The notes beneath the pieces are model-generated. The model worked only from the letters and a program-made list of their open reading frames with translations. It had not been told where the DNA came from and did not search any database. A program made the position numbers and the translations under genes. Shown in pieces: positions 56,177-63,456 of a stretch of DNA of 64,000 nt. How positions within the stretch are numbered: position 1 is the stretch's first letter; each line of letters begins with the position of its first letter. The stretch comes from a virus, in the IMG/VR virus record IMGVR_UViG_3300027969_000042, positions 1 through 64,000 of that record; one strand, given 5' to 3'.

Positions 56177-56492
56177 TGAAAATTTTTCCTATTCTCCAAT
56201 CTCTTATATTTATCTTAAAATCTTCAAATGAATCTGAATCTGCGAACAATTCAATTCTTTCATTTATTTCTTTTATCAAATTTTCTAACTCAGGTGTATT
56301 ATACATACTTTTACCTGGATAAACACATTCTACTTTACTTTCTCCTTGAACTGGTAATACCCACGTAGTTATATTATCATAACTAAGTTGATTTTTAAAT
56401 TCTGCTAGATGTTGGGCAGCAGTTTGACGTGACATCCCAGCAATACTTACATAAAAAGCAAAAATTGGATTATCTAAATTTAATTCTCCCAT
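56160..56492 (-). CDS. Phage-conserved hypothetical protein (110 aa)
   Basis: Pattern AGMSRQTAAQHLAEFKNQ, TTWVLPVQGESKVECVYPG and then an acidic helix. I recall a similar small protein from other T4-like phages, but no function is known to me. Overlaps the next gene by 17 bases. Confidence 0.5.
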   Translation of the reverse strand: MGELNLDNPIFAFYVSIAGMSRQTAAQHLAEFKNQLSYDNITTWVLPVQGESKVECVYPGKSMYNTPELENLIKEINERIELFADSDSFEDFKINIRDWRIGKIFNESNK

Positions 56493-56506
56493 AACAATTT
56501 TATTTG

Positions 56507-56938
56507 TTATATGATTAAATCTAATAGATGTTCTACTCTATTAAAGATTTTATCTTTAGCTTCTTCTTTTGTTAGAAACCCACACCAATCTAATTCATCT
56601 GCTTGAAGATTTTCAATAGGCACAATTTCACTTTCTAAACCAATTTCAGAAATATCTTCTATATAAACGGTGTATAAGTATAATCTCTTATAGTTCTCAC
56701 CATATTTATCTACATAATTTACTACAATAGGTTCTTCTTTATTACTAATTTGTTCTCTAGTGATTATAATAGAAGTTTCTTCTGCTAATTCTCTAATTGC
56801 AGCGACTATTCGTTTTTCATCTTTTTCAATTCCTCCTTTGGGAAATGAGAAAGTTTTCTCCCATCTTGCATTAGTGGCATGAGAAAGAAGAATTTTAGTG
56901 TTATTTAAAATTATTATTATACCTGCAGACTTTTTCAT
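56507..56938 (-). CDS. Nudix hydrolase (143 aa)
   Basis: Nudix box at residues 35-57: Gly35, Glu41, Arg49-Glu50-Leu51, Glu53-Glu54, with Ser56 where Gly is usual. Compact housecleaning type (IIIILNNTKILLSHATN before it, SFPKGG leading in). Likely hydrolyses a nucleoside diphosphate derivative or diadenosine polyphosphate; substrate not predictable. Two bases after the SLOG gene. Confidence 0.75.
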   Translation of the reverse strand: MKKSAGIIIILNNTKILLSHATNARWEKTFSFPKGGIEKDEKRIVAAIRELAEETSIIITREQISNKEEPIVVNYVDKYGENYKRLYLYTVYIEDISEIGLESEIVPIENLQADELDWCGFLTKEEAKDKIFNRVEHLLDLII

Positions 56939-56940
56939 CT

Positions 56941-57558
56941 TTAATTAAATGTTAAATTATAGACCTCTTGTATTGCCAAAATACCATTTGGTTTAATTTC
57001 TCTTGTTCCAATTCCAGCAAAATTTTCACTTGTAATAACCGGTGTACCTTTTAACTCTCTAAACGATAATGACGTATATGACCATCTAAACCATTTATCT
57101 TTGTCTTGATCAAAAACATAAACTGTTTTTTGATTATCAACTGCCATTTGAACCGCATAACCTGTACCACCATCAACTACTTCAAATTGTGACTTATTAT
57201 AAAATCCTTTTGAACCCTTTTTACCTGCTGCTACAATAGTTCCTATAGCAAATACTTCATCAGAATACTTTACTTGTGCCCAATTTCTTGCTAACAAGTT
57301 CATAAATCTGTGAATACCAAATCTACCTAAAGTTTTATTAGCAATCTGAATTGCTTTTACTCCTTCTTCATAGTCAGTATCACTAATCTCTACTTTATTA
57401 TCAGTAGTATGATACTTTGTCTTATAAGAATAAGCTTTAGTTTTCACACCATAGATAGTACCTTTATTTTCCCAAACAGTGTCCGCACCCTCAGCACCGC
57501 CAGAGTGACAAACAATTTTCGTTAAGTCAATTGGTACATTACCAAATATATCTATCAT
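56941..57558 (-). CDS. SLOG-family predicted nucleotide-binding protein (YpsA-related)
   Basis: 205 aa. CHSGGAEGADTVWENKG (residues 17-33) is the glycine-rich nucleotide-binding loop of the SLOG/YpsA-type fold; a later VVDGGTGYAVQMAV and VYVFDQD fit the second half of the Rossmann-like domain. The family binds nucleotide-like ligands; some SLOG domains sense signals in anti-phage systems (for example in Thoeris). Whether this one blocks or uses such a signal is inference. Confidence 0.65.
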   Translation of the reverse strand: MIDIFGNVPIDLTKIVCHSGGAEGADTVWENKGTIYGVKTKAYSYKTKYHTTDNKVEISDTDYEEGVKAIQIANKTLGRFGIHRFMNLLARNWAQVKYSDEVFAIGTIVAAGKKGSKGFYNKSQFEVVDGGTGYAVQMAVDNQKTVYVFDQDKDKWFRWSYTSLSFRELKGTPVITSENFAGIGTREIKPNGILAIQEVYNLTFN

Positions 57559-57872
57559 ATTCCTAATTCTTTTAATTTATTATCTCTTAAAGAAGATTTA
57601 TAATCTTCTGTCTGTGTTATAAAGTACTCGTCCATTTCTTCTAAAGTAAAATAATAATTTTTTACTTTTTCCTCATAAGGTAAGTTCCACCAATTTGGTT
57701 TATCATAAACAAAACTATCATCTTCGATACAGAAACCATAACCTTCTTTTTCAGTTGCTCCATTCCACATTAAGTCACCACAACCTTTTATTTTGTAGTG
57801 ACCTTTTAGTTTTAATGTTTCATATTGTTTTATACAAACAACTTGATCTCCCATTTCAAATCTATCGTCCAT
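57555..57872 (-). CDS. Hypothetical protein (105 aa)
   Basis: FEMGDQVVCIKQYETLKLKG at the N-terminus resembles a small SH3/KOW barrel; the rest is acidic and aromatic (NWWNLPYEEKVKNYYF). Four-base overlap with the SLOG gene. No family recognised. Confidence 0.5.
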   Translation of the reverse strand: MDDRFEMGDQVVCIKQYETLKLKGHYKIKGCGDLMWNGATEKEGYGFCIEDDSFVYDKPNWWNLPYEEKVKNYYFTLEEMDEYFITQTEDYKSSLRDNKLKELGI

Positions 57873-58035
57873 TTGTTAAAGATAATATTTTATTTTTTCT
57901 TTGTTCTATTTTTTTAAGTTTTTTCTTAATCACTGAAACTCTTTTCATTGTCGCAGATGTAGAAATCTCTTTTGTTCCATAATATGAGTTTATCTGTATT
58001 TTTAACCAAGCTAATTCTGCTTTAAGATTTCCCAT
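57862..58035 (-). CDS. Hypothetical basic helical protein (57 aa)
   Basis: ATG at 58035 chosen; the frame can be extended to a TTG at 58044 but that is a weaker codon. MGNLKAELAWLKIQI then a Lys-rich coiled-coil-like stretch (KRVSVIKKKLKKIEQRK). Overlaps its neighbours by 11-14 bases. Function unknown. Confidence 0.45.
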   Translation of the reverse strand: MGNLKAELAWLKIQINSYYGTKEISTSATMKRVSVIKKKLKKIEQRKNKILSLTNGR

Positions 58036-58603
58036 GATGATCAACTTTATGAACTTCTCTTTTACTCATTATTGAGTAAATTTCGTTTATGTGATATGGT
58101 CTAAAATCTTTATGAGTATCTACACCAACATCCATAGATCTTCCGTAATCAGGAATACTTCCGTGTGAATGTCCGTAAAGGTGTATTGTACCTCTATGAG
58201 ATTTTGGCCATATTCTGTGAGAGTAATGTGATAAATGGAATTGTTGTTTTCCAACATATCCAGTATAAACATACCCTACACTTGTAAAAAGTTCCTGTAA
58301 TTCTAAAGAATCCTCAATTTCTTGATCGTGGTTTCCTAAAATTAAGTGAATGTTTTTACAAATTAAAGAGTTTCTAAACTCTCTAATTGTTCTAGCATCA
58401 CCAAACGCAAAGTCTCCAAGGTGATACAAAGTATCGTCCTCTTTAACATATTTGTTGATGTTAGCAATTAAAGCTTCGTTCATTTGTTGAACGCTTGTAA
58501 ACTTTCTGAACCCGTCCGTCCAACGAGAAACTTCTTTTCCCGCGATGTTCTTGTGACCATAATGTGTATCACTGGTGAACCATATATTCATTTCTTTTTT
58601 CAT
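58022..58603 (-). CDS. Calcineurin-like metallophosphoesterase
   Basis: 193 aa. Five motifs in order: SDTHYGH (Asp12, His14), GDFAFG (Asp64), GNHD (91-93), SHYSH (His126), GHSHG (His145, His147), the di-metal MPE arrangement. Small cytosolic phosphodiesterase type; could be a nucleotide or RNA 2',3'-processing enzyme, which would fit with the ligase nearby. A TATATTTG box lies six bases upstream of the ATG. Confidence 0.85.
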   Translation of the reverse strand: MKKEMNIWFTSDTHYGHKNIAGKEVSRWTDGFRKFTSVQQMNEALIANINKYVKEDDTLYHLGDFAFGDARTIREFRNSLICKNIHLILGNHDQEIEDSLELQELFTSVGYVYTGYVGKQQFHLSHYSHRIWPKSHRGTIHLYGHSHGSIPDYGRSMDVGVDTHKDFRPYHINEIYSIMSKREVHKVDHHGKS

Positions 58604-58609
58604 TTAACA

Positions 58610-58617
58610 CAAATATA
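58610..58617 (-). promoter_or_regulatory. Bacteroidetes-type promoter box (TATATTTG)
   Basis: TAnnTTTG six bases before the metallophosphoesterase ATG at 58603, again implying a very short or absent leader. Confidence 0.4.
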
Positions 58618-58628
58618 CGAAAAAAAAG

Positions 58629-58640
58629 TTTTATATATAC
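58629..58640 (+). promoter_or_regulatory. Candidate phage promoter 12-mer 15 nt before start
   Basis: TTTTATATATAC begins 15 bases before the ATG at 58644. Confidence 0.4.
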
Positions 58641-58643
58641 ATT

Positions 58644-58889
58644 ATGATTATAAAAAGTTTTAATAAGTTCAACGAAAGTCTTAGTGATCCAATTTTTACA
58701 GATGAGATTCCTCATTATGGTGAATACTATACTATTCCTGAATTTAAAGAAGCTATAGAAGATGGTGACATTACAAAAGATGATGGAACTGGTTATTATT
58801 CAAATGGAGAACATATGAGTAGAAAGAATCCTGTTTTTGATTCAGAAGAACCAGATGGTTCAAGATATGTAATTTGGTTTAATAAATAA
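58644..58889 (+). CDS. CTS-like N-terminus, putative internal head protein (81 aa)
   Basis: Starts MIIKSFNKFNESLSDP. The rest contains EIPHYGEYYTIPEFKEAIED and GTGYYSNGEHMSRKNPVF, a small acidic domain. The segment around GTGYYSNGEH suggests a compact beta fold. No family recognised. Confidence 0.55.
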   Translation: MIIKSFNKFNESLSDPIFTDEIPHYGEYYTIPEFKEAIEDGDITKDDGTGYYSNGEHMSRKNPVFDSEEPDGSRYVIWFNK

Positions 58890-58904
58890 AAAATATAAAA
58901 TATT

Positions 58905-59135
58905 ATGATAAAAAAATTCAACGAATTTCTAAAAGAGTCTTACAGACCTAATGAAGGACAAGATGGTTCAACTAGTGTTCATTTAAAAGATGAAGAATTG
59001 GACTTATTCCAAACAGAAGGTTCTTTAAGAACTTTAATTACTGATGAGAAAATCTCTTTGGTTGGAAACGATTTATGGTATCACGAAGATGATAAACAAA
59101 CTATTGATACATTAAGTAACTACTTTAGTATATAA
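58905..59135 (+). CDS. CTS-like N-terminus, putative internal head protein (76 aa)
   Basis: Starts MIKKFNEFLKESYRPN, matching the T4 IPIII leader pattern well (aromatic, F, L-x-E). The rest is acidic (KDEELDLFQTEGSLRTLITD). Fifteen bases after the previous CTS-like gene, so a pair. Confidence 0.55.
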   Translation: MIKKFNEFLKESYRPNEGQDGSTSVHLKDEELDLFQTEGSLRTLITDEKISLVGNDLWYHEDDKQTIDTLSNYFSI

Positions 59136-59149
59136 AAAAATAAACAAAT

Positions 59150-60871
59150 ATGAAAATTAAAAAAACAAATTTTCTATTATTAAGATCAGCATCAATTTTA
59201 TTGATGCTGTTCGTGTATAATGGATATTCGCAATGTACGAATACTACTACATGGGATGGAACTGGTTGGTCTAATGGATTTCCAGATTCCGTAACAACTG
59301 CTGTTATAGATGGAGCTTATGATACAATCAACGATGGTTCCATAGATTGTTGTTCTCTTTCTGTTACTAACCAGGGAAATTTAACTATAAGCTCCGGTGA
59401 CTACTGTAATATCTATTCAAATATTACTGTTGATCCAGCTGGTATATTATTAGTAAAGTCAGGTGGTTCTCTTATTCCTAATAATAATAGTGCGGTCTCT
59501 ACTGGGATTGTTAAGGTTGAGAGAAAAACACCGCTCACTAAGAGATACGATTATACATATTGGAGTAGTCCAGTTTCTACAACAATAGGAACTGCTTTGT
59601 TACCCGCTAAATGGGAACCTAATTATACATTTACATTCTATACGCCTAATTTCTATGATGTCGAAACACGTTACCAAACCACATTTATTTCAAATTTCCC
59701 GGATGGTCAAGATGACAATGGTGATACTTGGACAAGAACTAATATAGCAAATAGCATGATTCCGGGTAAAGGATATGCTTCAATGATTAAATCAATAACT
59801 GCAACCGGAGTATATCCTAGAATAGAAACCGTTACTTTTATAGGTTCTCTAAATACTGGTGTAATTACTATACCTTTGGATTTAAGTCAAAATACTGCAA
59901 GCGATGTTGATGATTTTAATTTAGTAGGAAATCCATATTCCGCAAGTATAAACTCAAACGACTTTATCGATGAAAATATCTTAAATATCTCAGGAACTTT
60001 ATATTTTTGGACACATGCAAATACATTGACTACATCATATTCAGGTTTAGAACAATTCAACTTCTCCGCAAATGATTATGCTAAGTACACTAAATTAGGC
60101 GGGATAAATGCAGTCTTCGGCGGTAAAAAACCTTCCAATGTTATAGGAAGCGGTCAAGGGTTTTTAGTAGAAGCAGAAAGTGCAAATAACTTAGTTTTTA
60201 CACCTAATTTAATGTCAAAGGCTTATGTTAATACAACAGCAGTTTCTTTTTTTAGAGGTAGTAATAATAACAAAAGAAAACTTTGGTTAAATATGACAGA
60301 TGGTGAATTGTTTTCTCAACAACTAATTGGTTATAACTCAAGTTCTGACTTAGAATATAATAAAGGTTGGGATAGTGGATGGGAAAGTAGTATCGCAGTT
60401 GCTAGATTACCTCTTAAATTTTATTCAATAGAAGAAAATTATCACTATGATATCCAAGCAAGAGGTAGATTCGACGAAGATGACGAAGTTAGATTAGGTT
60501 ATTTTAGTGCAGCAAACGCTCAATTTACTATTAGTATTGATCAGAAAGAAGGAAAAATTAAAGATGTTTATCTATATGATGAAGTTTTTGATATATGGCA
60601 CGATCTTTCAGTACCATATACTTTTGATACTACTACTGGAGAATTTAATACACGATTCCGTATAAGATATAAACTACCAGAAGATGAAGACGATCATGAT
60701 GATAAAATTAAGAGTAATCTAGTTAAGAAGATAGATGTTTACGATTTATTTAATAGAAGGATTGATTCAATTGAAGGTGATAATTTAGATAATCTACCAT
60801 CTGGTCAAATCTTAATACTTAAAATATATCAAGGTGATGAAGTAATAACTAAAAAATACTTTAAAAAATAA
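59150..60871 (+). CDS. Secreted T9SS-type host-like protein (573 aa)
   Basis: Signal peptide 1-27 (hydrophobic core ASILLMLFVYNG, cleavage near YSQ). The middle carries motifs of Bacteroidetes secreted proteins: YTYWSSPVS, NLVGNPYSASINSNDFI, SGQGFLVEAES, FFRGSNNNKRKLWLNMTDGE, YDIQARGRFDEDDEVRLGYF. The last ~50 residues (KKIDVYDLFNRRIDSIE ... SGQILILKIYQGDE, KKYFKK) match the C-terminal sorting domain of type IX secretion cargo. Such proteins are normally bacterial surface proteins. In a phage this is a probable recent host acquisition (moron) that alters the infected cell surface. The preceding gene is 14 bases away. Confidence 0.8.
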   Translation: MKIKKTNFLLLRSASILLMLFVYNGYSQCTNTTTWDGTGWSNGFPDSVTTAVIDGAYDTINDGSIDCCSLSVTNQGNLTISSGDYCNIYSNITVDPAGILLVKSGGSLIPNNNSAVSTGIVKVERKTPLTKRYDYTYWSSPVSTTIGTALLPAKWEPNYTFTFYTPNFYDVETRYQTTFISNFPDGQDDNGDTWTRTNIANSMIPGKGYASMIKSITATGVYPRIETVTFIGSLNTGVITIPLDLSQNTASDVDDFNLVGNPYSASINSNDFIDENILNISGTLYFWTHANTLTTSYSGLEQFNFSANDYAKYTKLGGINAVFGGKKPSNVIGSGQGFLVEAESANNLVFTPNLMSKAYVNTTAVSFFRGSNNNKRKLWLNMTDGELFSQQLIGYNSSSDLEYNKGWDSGWESSIAVARLPLKFYSIEENYHYDIQARGRFDEDDEVRLGYFSAANAQFTISIDQKEGKIKDVYLYDEVFDIWHDLSVPYTFDTTTGEFNTRFRIRYKLPEDEDDHDDKIKSNLVKKIDVYDLFNRRIDSIEGDNLDNLPSGQILILKIYQGDEVITKKYFKK

Positions 60872-60874
60872 AAT

Positions 60875-60903
60875 AAAAACCCAACAATTAGTTGGGTTTT
60901 TTT
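60875..60903. terminator. Bidirectional rho-independent terminator
   Basis: AACCCAAC/GTTGGGTT stem with loop AATTA and T-runs on both sides, separating the T9SS-type gene from a converging gene. Confidence 0.85.
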
Positions 60904-61613
60904 ATATACATTCTTAAATTCTCCCATAAAAACTGAAAGATATTATCAATTTGGTCATATTTAATTCTAATCAAATTTATATAATTCTCTTCACAATAAT
61001 CATTCTTAATTTTGTCATTTAACTTCATTCTTTGATAAGTTTTAGAGCCACCTAACGTATCAACAGGCTCAAAGTGATATAATCCATCAAACTCAATACA
61101 TGTTCTAATAGACTCAATATAAAAGTCAAATGATATATTATTAATAAATAGTTTATGTTTATAATCTATATTAAATTTTTTAAGAAAATCCATAATTTCT
61201 TTTTCTCCTTCTAAATCATATTTATTTAAAGTATCATTTAAAATAGATTCTTCGTTCTTTCTAAACTCTGGTGCCAATCCTTCTAAATGAGATTTAGCTC
61301 TTTGTTCATAAACAATACCATTATAAATAACTTTAATATTATTTAGTGCTCCTTCATACTTAGTTAAAGAATAATCATATTTATCTTTCCATACTTCCTT
61401 GGCCTCTAATATAAATTGTTCGGTAGTTTTTTTATAAAGTACTTTCTCTGGACATCTACCAGATAAATGCTTTATTACTTTTTGATAATAAACATTATCA
61501 TCAAATTTAACTTTTATAGTATCTGATACCTTTACTTTATCAGATAAATCTATGTATTCATACTTATATCCGTGTATATTATGTGCCTTTTCTAAAAATT
61601 TTAATCTTGTCAT
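60888..61613 (-). CDS. Homing-endonuclease-like protein with Vsr/EDxHD-type nuclease domain (241 aa)
   Basis: The N-terminal half has repeats of the DNA-binding type FLEKAHNIHGYKYEYIDL ... HLSGRCPE and FILEAKEVW...YDYSLTKYEG...HLEGLAPE. The C-terminal ~90 residues (LFINNISFDFYIESIRTCIE, then FDGLYHFEP ... KLNDKIKNDYCEENYINLIR) form a Vsr-like nuclease core with catalytic acidic residues in DFYIES and FDG. This arrangement is common in free-standing phage homing endonucleases that sit beside recombination or replication genes, here next to UvsX. Preceded by TTTGATATATAG at 15 bases. Confidence 0.7.
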   Translation of the reverse strand: MTRLKFLEKAHNIHGYKYEYIDLSDKVKVSDTIKVKFDDNVYYQKVIKHLSGRCPEKVLYKKTTEQFILEAKEVWKDKYDYSLTKYEGALNNIKVIYNGIVYEQRAKSHLEGLAPEFRKNEESILNDTLNKYDLEGEKEIMDFLKKFNIDYKHKLFINNISFDFYIESIRTCIEFDGLYHFEPVDTLGGSKTYQRMKLNDKIKNDYCEENYINLIRIKYDQIDNIFQFLWENLRMYIKKPN

Positions 61614-61616
61614 ATA

Positions 61617-61628
61617 CTATATATCAAA
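61617..61628 (-). promoter_or_regulatory. Candidate phage promoter 12-mer 15 nt before start
   Basis: TTTGATATATAG on the minus strand begins 15 bases before the ATG at 61613. Confidence 0.35.
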
Positions 61629-61637
61629 AAGTTATAC

Positions 61638-61674
61638 CCCCTTTCAAAACTTTTTTAAAAAATGTTGAAAGGGG
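61638..61674 (+). promoter_or_regulatory. Long hairpin upstream of the UvsX gene
   Basis: Arms CCCCTTTCAA (61638-61647) and TTGAAAGGGG (61665-61674) pair perfectly around a T6A6 core. It lies between the divergent homing-endonuclease-like gene and UvsX; could be a terminator for an upstream transcript, an operator or a replication structure. Confidence 0.5.
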
Positions 61675-61685
61675 AGAGTAATAAG

Positions 61686-61696
61686 TTTATATATAC
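61686..61696 (+). promoter_or_regulatory. AT-rich promoter-like element before UvsX
   Basis: TTTATATATAC, about 40 bases before the ATG at 61726, directly after the long hairpin. Confidence 0.35.
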
Positions 61697-61725
61697 ATTA
61701 TAGAAAAAATTAATAATTAAAGATT

Positions 61726-62958
61726 ATGGCAAAAGTTGCAAAAGAAGTTAAAAAATTTGAATTTAGTAAAGTAGGAACAATTCTAGATAATATTGGAAAA
61801 AGTATTCCAATTGTTATTGAAAAAGAAATAAAAGAAAAAGTATTCATTTCAACGGGTGTATATTTAGTAGATGCTGCAATGTCAGGTAGATTACTTAATG
61901 GTGGTATAGCGACTAATAGAATTAGTGTTTTTGCTGGTGAATCAGGTGCAGGAAAGTCGTTTATGTGTTTCTCGTGTGCAAAACACGCACAAAAAGCAGG
62001 ATATAGTGTTATTTATATTGATACTGAAAATGCTATTGATTTGGAAGATTTACCAAAATATGGTGTAGATAATTCAATAGATAAATTTAGATTAGTTCGT
62101 TCGAATAAAGTTGAAGATGTGAATATGTTATTAACACAATTGATTGATGATTTAAAAGAACAAAAAATGGCTGGTTATGAATTACCTAAATTACTAATAG
62201 TTATTGATTCATTGGGTCAAATGGCTTCAAATAAAGAAAAAAATGACTTATTAAAAGGAGATATTAAACAAGATATGACTAAAGCTAAAGCATTAGGATC
62301 TTTATTTAGAAGTATCAATACAGATCTTGGATATTTAGATATTCCACTTTTAGTTGCAAATCACACATATTTAACTATGGATCTTTTTCCTAAATCTGTA
62401 ATGAAAGGTGGTAATGGTCTATTATATTCTGCGTCAGTTATCGGTATGATGTCAAAATCACAACTTAAAACTGGTGAAGAAGATGATATGGATTTAGGTT
62501 CAAGTGGTATTTCAGTTTTATTTAAAACACAGAAGTCTAGATTGGCAAAACCTAAGAAAATCAGATTTGATATTTCATTTGCACATGGTATGAATCCTTT
62601 CACTGGATTAGATGCTTTCTGTAGACCAGAGTACTTTGATAAAATTGGTATTGCGAAAGGTAAAATGGAAGTTGATAAATCAACTGGTGAAATGAAGTTT
62701 ATTCCGGGTGGAATTAGATGGTATATTGATCACTTAAATAAATCAGTACATACTAAACAATTATTCACTCAAGAGGTATTCACTCAAGAGGTATTAGAAA
62801 AAATGGAACCAATTGTAAATGATTACTTTAGATTTAAGTCTTTAGATGAAATAGAAGACGTTGAGAAAGAATTCAATAGTATCATCGGTGATGAAGATGA
62901 TACAACAGATGATAACGGATTTACAGACTCAGCAGATGCTGATGATATTTTCGGATAA
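61726..62958 (+). CDS. uvsX: UvsX/RecA-family strand-exchange recombinase
   Basis: 410 aa, similar to T4 UvsX (about 390). Walker A GESGAGKS at residues 71-78, followed by CAKHAQKAGYSVIYIDTENA, the RecA-core with the Asp/Glu at the end of the next strand, and LLIVIDSLGQM as Walker B (about 160-170). The C-terminus is acidic (GDEDDTTDDNGFTDSADADD), as often in these proteins. Acts with the gp46 homologue in recombination-dependent replication and repair. Start ATG follows a clear AT-rich promoter-like region. Confidence 0.9.
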   Translation: MAKVAKEVKKFEFSKVGTILDNIGKSIPIVIEKEIKEKVFISTGVYLVDAAMSGRLLNGGIATNRISVFAGESGAGKSFMCFSCAKHAQKAGYSVIYIDTENAIDLEDLPKYGVDNSIDKFRLVRSNKVEDVNMLLTQLIDDLKEQKMAGYELPKLLIVIDSLGQMASNKEKNDLLKGDIKQDMTKAKALGSLFRSINTDLGYLDIPLLVANHTYLTMDLFPKSVMKGGNGLLYSASVIGMMSKSQLKTGEEDDMDLGSSGISVLFKTQKSRLAKPKKIRFDISFAHGMNPFTGLDAFCRPEYFDKIGIAKGKMEVDKSTGEMKFIPGGIRWYIDHLNKSVHTKQLFTQEVFTQEVLEKMEPIVNDYFRFKSLDEIEDVEKEFNSIIGDEDDTTDDNGFTDSADADDIFG

Positions 62959-62977
62959 AAATAAAAAAATATTGCTT

Positions 62978-63118
62978 ATGAAAATTTTAGACAGAATGTT
63001 ATTATTTTGTATGTGGTTATCATTAAGGTTTGATAAATTAGATACAACAGATAGAAAGATATTTGACTGTATACCAGAACAAAAGAACAAAAAGAGAAGA
63101 GAAATGCAACTTATATAA
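62978..63118 (+). CDS. Small basic protein (46 aa)
   Basis: ATG at 62978 preferred; the same frame is open further upstream inside uvsX but that part is an out-of-frame reading. MKILDRMLLFCMWLSLRFDK and a basic end (QKNKKRREMQLI). Function unknown. Twenty bases after uvsX. Confidence 0.45.
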   Translation: MKILDRMLLFCMWLSLRFDKLDTTDRKIFDCIPEQKNKKRREMQLI

Positions 63119-63124
63119 AAATTA

Positions 63125-63148
63125 AAACCCCTTTATTAAAGTGGGTTT
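63125..63148 (+). terminator. Rho-independent terminator
   Basis: AAACCC...GGGTTT stem with inner paired bases, followed by an A-rich stretch; ends the uvsX transcript. Confidence 0.6.
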
Positions 63149-63174
63149 AAAAACAAAAAAAAATAAAAATTATT

Positions 63175-63348
63175 ATGACAAAACAAGAAATTTACGAACA
63201 GTTGAAAACTTTGTGGGAAGACTTTGATACAAATCACAACAAAACAACTAAGAAATCTGATGCAGATGCTCGTAAAGCATTAGGAGAAATTAAAAAATTA
63301 GTAACTCCTTATAGAACGGAATCGGTTAATGAAGCTAAAGCACAATAA
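63175..63348 (+). CDS. Hc1/histone-H1-like mini-protein (57 aa)
   Basis: ATG at 63175, TAA at 63346-63348. MTKQEIYEQLKTLWEDFDTN ... TTKKSDADARKALGEIKKLV resembles the small Bacteroidetes histone-H1-like (Hc1) proteins, which have a helical LxxLxxxx(E/D)...K-A-x-R-x-R-K-A-L-x-E-I-K-K core. Probable DNA-binding or packaging role. The similarity is recalled, not computed. Confidence 0.5.
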   Translation: MTKQEIYEQLKTLWEDFDTNHNKTTKKSDADARKALGEIKKLVTPYRTESVNEAKAQ

Positions 63349-63425
63349 GTAGTAGTAGTTTATAGTTTATTTTTCCTTATTTCTTAAAATAAGGTGGTGG
63401 AAGTTCAACTAACCGGTTGACCCTG

Positions 63426-63456
63426 AAAAACCCTCAAATCTAATTTGAGGGTTTTT
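63426..63456. terminator. Bidirectional rho-independent terminator
   Basis: Long stem AAAAACCCTCAAAT/ATTTGAGGGTTTTT with a 3-base loop, between two converging genes. Confidence 0.85.

Noticed and set aside
62861-62977. Upstream extension of the 46-aa gene into uvsX
   Set aside because: This part is an out-of-frame reading of the acidic uvsX tail; the ATG at 62978 gives a clean start after the uvsX stop.
63349-63425. tRNA-like or small-RNA gene before the 63.4-kb terminator
   Set aside because: Small hairpins exist (CCTTATT/AATAAGG; TCAAC/GTTGA) but no cloverleaf or anticodon arm could be folded; left as an unannotated spacer.
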